A stretch of 15,130 bases of DNA, taken from the NCBI GenBank assembly GCA_002309675.1, contig DBXX01000070.1, forward strand, positions 8,727 through 23,856, read 5' to 3'. Each line of letters opens with the position of its first letter. Position 1 is the stretch's first letter. This DNA comes from Lachnospiraceae bacterium UBA1201 (GTDB taxonomy: Bacteria > Bacillota > Clostridia > Lachnospirales > Lachnospiraceae). This document shows, in pieces, positions 1-5,461 of the stretch. The notes below the pieces were generated by a model that saw only the letters and a list, made by a program, of their open reading frames with translations, was not told where the DNA came from and did not search any database. The position numbers and the translations under genes are program-made.

Positions 1-1191
1 ATCATCGTAGCGATCAATAAGATCGATAAACCCAGCGCCAATATCGAGCGTGTTAAGCAGGAACTTAGTGAATATGAATTGGTTCCCGAGGATTGGGGCG
101 GCAGCACCATCTTCGTACCGGTTTCCGCAAAGACCGGCCAGGGCATCGACGAACTGCTGGAGATGATTCTCCTTGTTGCCGATGTGAAGGAACTGAAGGC
201 GAACCCGAACCGTAACGTTCGCGGTCTCGTTATCGAGGCAAAACTGGATAAAGGTAAGGGCCCTGTTGCGACCATTCTGGTCCAGAAGGGTACCCTGCAT
301 GTCGGCGACAACATCACCGTCGGATCCTGCTATGGTAAGGTTCGTGCGATGATGGATGAAAAGGGCCGCAAGATCGAGGCTGCGACGCCTTCGACCCCAG
401 TCGAGATCCTCGGTCTGAATGACGTACCGAATGCCGGTGAGATCGTGATATCCACGACCACCGATAAAGAGGCAAGACATTTTGCAGAGACATTCATTGC
501 CCAGAATAAGGTGAAACTGCTCGACAACACGAAGATGCAGCTGACCCTCGACGGTCTGTACTCGCAGATCCAGGCGGGCAATGTTAAGGAACTCAACCTC
601 ATCATCAAGGCTGACGTTCAGGGTTCCGTTGAGGCTGTTAAGCAGTCTCTGATGAAGCTTTCCAACGAGGAAGTTGTGGTAAAGGTCATCCACAGCGGTG
701 TCGGTGCCATCAACGAATCCGACGTTTCCCTGGCTTCTGCATCGAACGCGATCATCATCGGTTTCAACGTTCGTCCGGATGTCATGGCGAAGTCCGTTGC
801 CGACCGTGAGAAGGTCGACATCAAGCTGTACAGCATTATCTACCAGGCAATCGCAGACGTAGAAGCTGCCATGAAGGGCATGCTCGAGCCGGTCTACGAG
901 GAGAAGGTCATCGGCCACGGCGAGATCCGTGCGCTGTTCAAGGCTTCCGGTATCGGCGTGATCGCAGGTTCGTACGTAAAGAGCGGTTCGTTCACACGTG
1001 GCTGCAAGATCCGCATTTTCCGCGGAGAAGAGAAGATCTACGAGGGCGAGCTGGCTTCTCTGAAGCGTATGAAGGACGACGTGAAGGAGGTCAAGGAAGG
1101 CTTCGAATGCGGTATGGTATTTGAGAAGTTTAACGATGTGGCTGTCGAGGATACCATCGAAGGCTACATCATGGTAGAAGTACCGAGATAG
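1..1191 (+). CDS. infB: Translation initiation factor IF-2, C-terminal part (5' end outside window)
   Basis: GTPase that brings formyl-Met-tRNA to the 30S subunit and promotes subunit joining. The reading frame is open from base 1, so the true start lies upstream; 396 codons are present, ending in TAG. The G4 motif NKID (codons 6-9) and G5 motif SAK (codons 42-44) show that the window opens near the end of the G domain. The EF-Tu-like beta-barrel domain, IF2 domain 3 and the C-terminal beta-barrel follow; the last starts near codon 299 with EEKVIGHGEIRALF and is the fMet-tRNA-binding part in the family. P-loop and switch regions are outside the window. TTG at base 79 is only an internal codon. 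Fmt, which makes the formylated tRNA bound by IF-2, lies 12 kb downstream. Identification is secure. Confidence 0.98.
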   Translation: MIVAINKIDKPSANIERVKQELSEYELVPEDWGGSTIFVPVSAKTGQGIDELLEMILLVADVKELKANPNRNVRGLVIEAKLDKGKGPVATILVQKGTLHVGDNITVGSCYGKVRAMMDEKGRKIEAATPSTPVEILGLNDVPNAGEIVISTTTDKEARHFAETFIAQNKVKLLDNTKMQLTLDGLYSQIQAGNVKELNLIIKADVQGSVEAVKQSLMKLSNEEVVVKVIHSGVGAINESDVSLASASNAIIIGFNVRPDVMAKSVADREKVDIKLYSIIYQAIADVEAAMKGMLEPVYEEKVIGHGEIRALFKASGIGVIAGSYVKSGSFTRGCKIRIFRGEEKIYEGELASLKRMKDDVKEVKEGFECGMVFEKFNDVAVEDTIEGYIMVEVPR

Positions 1192-1201
1192 TTATCCAAA
1201 A

Positions 1202-1251
1202 CGGGCTTTCGCGTATGGCGAAAGCCTGCTTTGCAAAGCGAGATGCTTTGC
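1202..1251 (+). other. Two tandem hairpins in the infB-rbfA gap
   Basis: The first hairpin pairs GGCTTTCGC (1204-1212) with GCGAAAGCC (1218-1226) around a 5-base loop, nine perfect pairs, extendable to 1202/1228 with a G-U pair. The second pairs GCAAAGC (1233-1239) with GCTTTGC (1245-1251), seven perfect pairs and a 5-base loop. Neither is followed by a T-run, so neither is a standard intrinsic terminator. The second stem ends right where the purine-rich rbfA ribosome binding region begins. A role in mRNA processing, stability or control of rbfA translation is possible but inferred. Confidence 0.6.
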
Positions 1252-1267
1252 GGAAAGAGAGAGACAT

Positions 1268-1666
1268 TTGAGAAGAAACAGTAATAAAACTACCCGTATC
1301 AACGGGGAAGTGATGAAAGAACTGAGCAATATCATCCGCAGTGAGATCAAAGATCCGCGCATCAGCCCTTTGACGAGCGTGACCGCGGTCGAGGTCACAC
1401 CGGACCTGAAATATTGCAAGGCGTACATTAGTGTGCTTGGTGACGAGAATGCATTAAAGGAGACGATGGCAGGCTTAAAGAGCGCTGCGCCCTTTGTGCG
1501 CACCCGTCTGGCACATACGGTAAACTTACGCAATACACCGGAGATCCGTTTTATCGCGGACACATCCATCGCTTACGGTGTCAATATGTCCCACAAGATC
1601 GAAGAGGTCATGGCGCAGATGCCCGACCGCTCCGACGAGGAAGAGACTCCTTCGGATGAAGAGTGA
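1268..1666 (+). CDS. rbfA: Ribosome-binding factor A
   Basis: A 132-residue KH-like protein that binds the free 30S subunit and helps late maturation of the 5' end of 16S rRNA. Length and sequence fit the family: RINGEVMKELSNIIR near the N terminus, IKDPRISPLTSVTAVEVTPD, the KAYISVLG strand, and RTRLAHTVNLRNTPEIRF in the second half. The tail is short and acidic (DEEETPSDEE). The start is TTG at 1268; the first in-frame ATG (1313) would remove the first 15 residues of the conserved N-terminal helix region. The ribosome binding site is a purine-rich run (1252-1264) rather than a clean GGAGG, directly after the second hairpin. The stop sits one base before the chosen truB start. Well supported. 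Confidence 0.96.
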   Translation: MRRNSNKTTRINGEVMKELSNIIRSEIKDPRISPLTSVTAVEVTPDLKYCKAYISVLGDENALKETMAGLKSAAPFVRTRLAHTVNLRNTPEIRFIADTSIAYGVNMSHKIEEVMAQMPDRSDEEETPSDEE

Positions 1667-1667
1667 T

Positions 1668-2615
1668 ATGGAATACCAGGGGATCATCAACATTTACAAA
1701 GAGAAGGGCTTTACCTCCCATGATGTCGTTGCGAAAATGCGCGGCATCCTGCATACACGAAAGATCGGCCACACCGGAACATTGGATCCGGATGCGGTCG
1801 GTGTTTTGCCTGCCTGCGTCGGGGAGGCGACGAAACTCTGTGAGCTTCTGACGGACCACGATAAAGTCTACGAAGCCGTGATGCGTCTGGGAATCGTGAC
1901 GGACACCCAGGACATGACGGGGAGTGTTTTACGCCATTCGGATGAGGATATCTGCCGGGAACTGTCGGATGATGAGGTCAATGCCGCCTGTATGGCGTTT
2001 ACAGGCCCGTACGCGCAGATTCCGCCAATGTACAGTGCGTTAAAGGTAAACGGCCAAAAACTCGTAGATCTGGCCCGTAAAGGCATTGAGGTGGAACGTC
2101 AGGCACGTCTGGTATCAATCTATAAGCTGGAAGTTTTAGAGCGGGACGGCGTGTTAGTGAAACTGCGCGTGCATTGCTCGAAGGGAACATACATCCGGAC
2201 CCTGATTCACGATATCGGCGAGAAACTCGGTGTCGGTGCCTGCATGCAGTCACTGACGCGTGTTCGCGTTGCGCAGTTTTCCATCGTGAATGCGGTGACT
2301 CTGAAACAGTTGGAGGATGCCGTGAATAGCGAGGCGGGTGCGGAGCATTTGTTTTTGACCGTGGAGCATTTCTACGACGGACATGCGGCGTACCGTATTC
2401 TTCCGGAATTTGCGCGCTTTTTGGAGAACGGGAATGTCATCGCCGCGGATCGCATGGAATGCATTCGCCCGGGTGACGAAGATCCCGTGCTTTTATATGA
2501 TACAAACGGTCGTTTTTGCGCGACCTATCGTGCGGATATATCAAATACGGACGGCACAGTCATATACCGTCCTGTAAAGATCTTTCATGTCCGCACGCAA
2601 GACAGCAAGAGGTAA
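1668..2615 (+). CDS. truB: tRNA pseudouridine(55) synthase TruB
   Basis: Isomerises U55 of the tRNA T-loop to pseudouridine. With the ATG at 1668 the protein has 315 residues, normal for the family, and begins MEYQGIINIYKEKGFTSHDV, matching the usual TruB N terminus. The catalytic motif GHTGTLDPDAVGVL contains the nucleophile Asp40. Other TruB blocks are PPMYSALKVNGQKLVDLAR, the CSKGTYIRTLIHDIGEKLG segment and a C-terminal PUA-like region from about residue 235. The frame is open further upstream inside rbfA, and an ATG at 1656 would add four residues and overlap rbfA by 11 bases. Both are possible; 1668 fits the family better. Only one base separates it from the rbfA stop, which suggests coupled translation. 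Confidence 0.96.
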   Translation: MEYQGIINIYKEKGFTSHDVVAKMRGILHTRKIGHTGTLDPDAVGVLPACVGEATKLCELLTDHDKVYEAVMRLGIVTDTQDMTGSVLRHSDEDICRELSDDEVNAACMAFTGPYAQIPPMYSALKVNGQKLVDLARKGIEVERQARLVSIYKLEVLERDGVLVKLRVHCSKGTYIRTLIHDIGEKLGVGACMQSLTRVRVAQFSIVNAVTLKQLEDAVNSEAGAEHLFLTVEHFYDGHAAYRILPEFARFLENGNVIAADRMECIRPGDEDPVLLYDTNGRFCATYRADISNTDGTVIYRPVKIFHVRTQDSKR

Positions 2616-2618
2616 TCA

Positions 2619-3557
2619 ATGGAGATCATCGAAGGAAAGAAAACGCAGGTGCTTCCGGCAACACAGACCGTGGTGACGGTCGGTAAGTTTGACGGCCTGC
2701 ATCTGGGACATCAAAAGATATTCCGGACATTACTGGAAGAAAAAGAGAAGACCGGGATACCCGCGGTCGTCTTTACGTTTTCGAGTTCCCCGTATGAGAA
2801 ACTCGGGAACGGACGGCAGAAGCGGATCATTTCCGAGTCGCAGAAACGCCGCCGCCTGGCAGAAATGGGCATCGACTATCTCATGGAATGTCCGTTTTCC
2901 GATAAGATCATGAAAATGTCGCCGCAGGAGTTCGTGGACGAATTTGTGCTCCGCAGGATGCATGCGAAGGCTGTCTGTGTGGGCAATGATTTCCGGTTCG
3001 GATACCATCGCGCCGGAGATCCGGGTTTTCTTCGCGTTTACGGCGAGGAAAAAGGCTATACCGTTCAGGTATTGGATAAAGAGTATTACAACGATGAGGC
3101 GATCAGTAGCACGCGCATCCGCGAAGACCTGTTAAAAGGCCGCATCGAAGAAGTGAATACGATGCTCGGCTATCGCTACGGTTTTGTCGGCGAGGTCATG
3201 CATGGCAGAAAAATAGGCAGGACCATGAATATGCCGACCATTAACCAGTTCCCGGAGAAGGATGTCATCCTTCCACCGTTCGGGGTCTATGCTTCGCAAG
3301 TCACATTGCCGGATAACAGTAAATGGGCCGGGGTCACGAACATCGGCATCCGCCCGACCTTCCGGGATGACAACGACCGGAAAGTGATCACGGCGGAGAC
3401 TCATCTGATCGGCTTTAGCGGAGACCTCTACGGACAGATCGCTGTCGTGGAATTACTGAAGATGCTGCGTCCCGAAAAACGTTTTTCATCGGTCGATGAG
3501 CTCATGGCGCAGATGCATCAGGACATGGAAAATGCTAGGCTTTTTGCAGAATGTTGA
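2619..3557 (+). CDS. ribF: Bifunctional riboflavin kinase / FAD synthetase
   Basis: Phosphorylates riboflavin to FMN and adenylates FMN to FAD in the cytoplasm. 312 residues, typical length. The N-terminal nucleotidyltransferase domain carries GKFDGLHLGH with the HxGH motif at residues 28-31 and ISSTRIR at 162-168. The C-terminal riboflavin kinase domain starts near residue 185 and carries PTIN (206-209), GVYA, GVTNIGIRPT and FSGDLYG. Start ATG follows the truB stop by three bases, with AGAGG at 2608-2612 as ribosome binding site. It is the last gene of the infB block; rpsO and pnp, often next, are absent. Its TGA stop is embedded in the -35 box of the next gene's promoter, and no terminator is visible after it. 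Confidence 0.97.
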   Translation: MEIIEGKKTQVLPATQTVVTVGKFDGLHLGHQKIFRTLLEEKEKTGIPAVVFTFSSSPYEKLGNGRQKRIISESQKRRRLAEMGIDYLMECPFSDKIMKMSPQEFVDEFVLRRMHAKAVCVGNDFRFGYHRAGDPGFLRVYGEEKGYTVQVLDKEYYNDEAISSTRIREDLLKGRIEEVNTMLGYRYGFVGEVMHGRKIGRTMNMPTINQFPEKDVILPPFGVYASQVTLPDNSKWAGVTNIGIRPTFRDDNDRKVITAETHLIGFSGDLYGQIAVVELLKMLRPEKRFSSVDELMAQMHQDMENARLFAEC

Positions 3558-3582
3558 CAAGTCACACACAATTTGCTATAAT
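3554..3582 (+). promoter_or_regulatory. Consensus sigma-A promoter with extended -10
   Basis: A perfect TTGACA (3554-3559) is followed, after exactly 17 bases, by a perfect TATAAT (3577-3582). TG lies one base upstream of the -10 (3574-3575), giving an extended -10. The -35 overlaps the ribF stop codon. Transcription should start near 3589. Such a complete match predicts very strong basal activity. Confidence 0.9.
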
Positions 3583-3587
3583 TACTT

Positions 3588-3604
3588 TGTAACACTTTTG
3601 TAAC
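3588..3604 (+). promoter_or_regulatory. WalR (YycF)-type operator: TGTAAC-N5-TGTAAC
   Basis: Two identical TGTAAC hexamers (3588-3593 and 3599-3604) are separated by five bases, an 11-base period or about one helical turn. The wider repeat TTTGTAACA (3586-3594, 3597-3605) is also exact. This matches the known WalR box, TGTWAH-N5-TGTWAH, at every position. It overlaps the predicted transcription start and sits downstream of the -10, a position expected to repress. The downstream gene is a cell-wall hydrolase, the usual class of WalR target. Binding by a WalR orthologue is inferred; no regulator gene is in the window. Confidence 0.65.
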
Positions 3605-3612
3605 ATTTTCCC

Positions 3613-3617
3613 GGAGG
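3613..3617 (+). promoter_or_regulatory. Ribosome binding site deciding a TTG start
   Basis: GGAGG lies eight bases upstream of TTG at 3626 and sets this as the start of the NlpC/P60 gene. No other suitable start exists before the hydrophobic segment. Confidence 0.85.
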
Positions 3618-3625
3618 TTTTTGAT

Positions 3626-5242
3626 TTGAAAGATCATTTCATTCCTTTCGTTTCGAAACATCGTAAGCTTTTGGCGTCCGGCCTTTGGTTGGGGACCATG
3701 GTTGCTTTGCTTTTGATTACGATCTTTTCGGGACGTGGCGATGCAGATGACTCCGGCAGGATCTACGGATCTGCGACTACTTACAAGGTAGAAGACCTGG
3801 AGAAAAATTATCACGCAAGCCTGGATAAAGGTTATATATCACAGTCCCAATACGATCGCATCTGCTCCTTGCTGGACGGCCTTTCCCCGGATGATGAGGT
3901 TTCGGTTGCTTTTCTGGAGGACATTTTAGCTTCGGTCGCTGTTGAGGAGGACTTTTCGATTGCACCCGATTCTCAGAATGACTGGTCACAGGCAGTAGCG
4001 AGTCTTTTTGAGACAGACCCCGATTCTTTGAATAACGATCCGACTTCGGAACTGACACAGGCCGAGACCACTACGGAAGAAGCCACCACACAGGAGCCGA
4101 CTACGCAGGAGCCGACCACAGAAGCTCCTAAGGCGATCGGTCCGAACGGCGAGCGGCTTTCCGAGATCGTTGCGACCTTCGTAGGTCCGCGCAGATACAT
4201 CGGGGATGTTTCCGAGGCTTCCGACATCCAGGTACAGGGTGTGACGGAAGACGGTGAGTTCATTGTCCTGCCCGAGTGGGAAAGCGCTGAGATCGGCAAG
4301 GTATATGAAGCGGGAATAAACGTGTTCTATATCCGTTATCAGGGATTGGATACCGTGCTCGACTTCACGCCTGCAGATCCACGCGAAAGCGTGATGGATG
4401 GCTTTAATAATCTCGGCGTAGTCATCGCAAAGAACTATTTGAATGTACGTAACGCTCCGAGCACGAAAAAAGGTAAGATCGTCGGTAAACTGTATAAGTA
4501 CAGCGGCGTTGATCTTCTGGAGCCTTCCGCAGACGGCAAATGGTTTCACATCATTTCCAACGAAGTCGACGGCTGGATCAATGCAGAATTTGTTGCCATC
4601 GGTGAAGAAGCGAGACAACTGGCGATCAATAACTGCTTCCCCGGTATCAAAGTTACCGCGAAACTTTTGAACGTTCGTTCGGGACCTTCGAAAAAGCATG
4701 AGATCATCACCCAGATCTCGAAAGGATCCGTGTTTGTAGTTACCGGTTTCGAGGGAGAGTGGATCAAGATCGATCTCGGTTCCGAAGATGAAGGCTACGT
4801 CCACAGTGAGTTTACGGATTGGCTGTATATGTTGCCTGAGGCCGTTGAATATACGGAGCCGGAGATGAATCCGGTCCGCAAGCAGCTCATCGATTTCGCC
4901 ATGGAGTACCTCGGCGGTACCTATAAGTACGGCGGAACGAAACTGGGTGTAGCCGTAGACTGCTCCGGTTTCACGATGCGTGTATTCGAACACTTCGGGT
5001 ATGAATTGTCCCGTACGGCAGCTTACCAGATGAAGAACAACGGTGTTCCGGTCGATTATAAAGACATGAAACCCGGTGATCTGATCTTCTTCTGGAGTAA
5101 TAAACGTAATTGTGTCGGCCATGTCGGCATCTACATCGGAAACGGTAAGATGATCCACGCGGCGAGTGAGAAGCGAGGCATCGTTATCGACCGATATGAT
5201 TACATGACGCCGATCGGCGCGAGAAATATCATCGGCGAATGA
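3626..5242 (+). CDS. Membrane-anchored SH3 / NlpC-P60 peptidoglycan hydrolase
   Basis: Predicted cell-wall endopeptidase cutting stem peptides of peptidoglycan outside the membrane. 538 residues. A basic N terminus leads to a hydrophobic segment at about 17-34 with no clear cleavage site, so an anchor is as likely as a signal peptide. A region of unknown fold (50-140) and a Thr/Glu/Pro linker with TTQEP repeats (about 145-168) follow. Residues 172-248 look like a bacterial Ig-like domain. Two SH3-type domains cover about 266-326 and 343-400, each with a LNVR motif. The NlpC/P60 domain (416-538) has catalytic Cys446 in VDCSGF, His499 in GHVGIYIG and a third polar residue, probably His511. The gene has its own promoter, a WalR-like box and a terminator, so it is expressed alone. 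Exact substrate bond is not known. Confidence 0.92.
   Translation: MKDHFIPFVSKHRKLLASGLWLGTMVALLLITIFSGRGDADDSGRIYGSATTYKVEDLEKNYHASLDKGYISQSQYDRICSLLDGLSPDDEVSVAFLEDILASVAVEEDFSIAPDSQNDWSQAVASLFETDPDSLNNDPTSELTQAETTTEEATTQEPTTQEPTTEAPKAIGPNGERLSEIVATFVGPRRYIGDVSEASDIQVQGVTEDGEFIVLPEWESAEIGKVYEAGINVFYIRYQGLDTVLDFTPADPRESVMDGFNNLGVVIAKNYLNVRNAPSTKKGKIVGKLYKYSGVDLLEPSADGKWFHIISNEVDGWINAEFVAIGEEARQLAINNCFPGIKVTAKLLNVRSGPSKKHEIITQISKGSVFVVTGFEGEWIKIDLGSEDEGYVHSEFTDWLYMLPEAVEYTEPEMNPVRKQLIDFAMEYLGGTYKYGGTKLGVAVDCSGFTMRVFEHFGYELSRTAAYQMKNNGVPVDYKDMKPGDLIFFWSNKRNCVGHVGIYIGNGKMIHAASEKRGIVIDRYDYMTPIGARNIIGE
4085..4129 (+). repeat. 15-bp tandem repeat coding TTQEP/TTEAP linker
   Basis: Three in-frame 15-base units encode TTQEP, TTQEP and TTEAP (residues 154-168) inside the extracytoplasmic linker. 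Units one and two differ only at third codon positions. The unit length is a multiple of three, so copy number could change without a frameshift. Confidence 0.8.
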
Positions 5243-5287
5243 TGCATGTATCTGAAGCACATTTTCCGAACTGAATAAGAACGATTT

Positions 5288-5321
5288 CAGGATCCGGTGG
5301 AAACATCGGATCCTGTTTTTT
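5288..5321 (+). terminator. Intrinsic terminator after the NlpC/P60 gene
   Basis: CAGGATCCGGTG (5288-5299) pairs with CATCGGATCCTG (5304-5315) as a 12-pair stem with one G-U, closed by a GAAA tetraloop, and is followed directly by six Ts (5316-5321). It stands 45 bases after the stop codon and just upstream of the ftsK promoter. Textbook form. Confidence 0.95.
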
Positions 5322-5335
5322 GAGTACTCTTATAC

Positions 5336-5364
5336 TTGTATCTTTCGGCATGTTTTGGTATAAT
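5336..5364 (+). promoter_or_regulatory. Likely sigma-A promoter of the ftsK gene group
   Basis: TATAAT (5359-5364) is a perfect -10 with TG one base upstream (5356-5357). The hexamer 17 bases upstream, TTGTAT (5336-5341), matches the -35 consensus in its first three bases only; the extended -10 would compensate. Transcription from about 5371 leaves a leader of about 90 bases before the ftsK start. It follows immediately after the terminator of the previous gene. Confidence 0.7.
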
Positions 5365-5448
5365 GTTTGATGTGGGACTTTGTTCCATTATTTTGCGTGC
5401 AAAACTGCAAAATGAAACGAGTTTTTGTTTAGCATTCAACCCGGAAGA

Positions 5449-5453
5449 GGAGG
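5449..5453 (+). promoter_or_regulatory. Ribosome binding site deciding the ftsK TTG start
   Basis: GGAGG within AGAGGAGGT lies eight bases before TTG at 5462. The frame is open back to 5336, but that extension would begin in the promoter -35, so it cannot be the translated start from this promoter. ATG at 5588 has only a poorly spaced AAGGA. Confidence 0.85.
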
Positions 5454-5461
5454 TCATTACA

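Noticed and set aside
1202..1251. Intrinsic terminator after infB
   Set aside because: The stems are good but neither is followed by a run of Ts, and the same operon order continues directly after.
1578..1667. Upstream extension of truB to 1578
   Set aside because: It lies inside rbfA in another frame and encodes no TruB family sequence; the family N terminus begins at 1668 (or 1656).
3986..5260. A 424-codon open frame on the minus strand opposite the NlpC/P60 gene
   Set aside because: No recognisable domain or start signal, and it lies antisense to a clearly identified protein. Codon bias of the + gene explains the lack of antisense stops.
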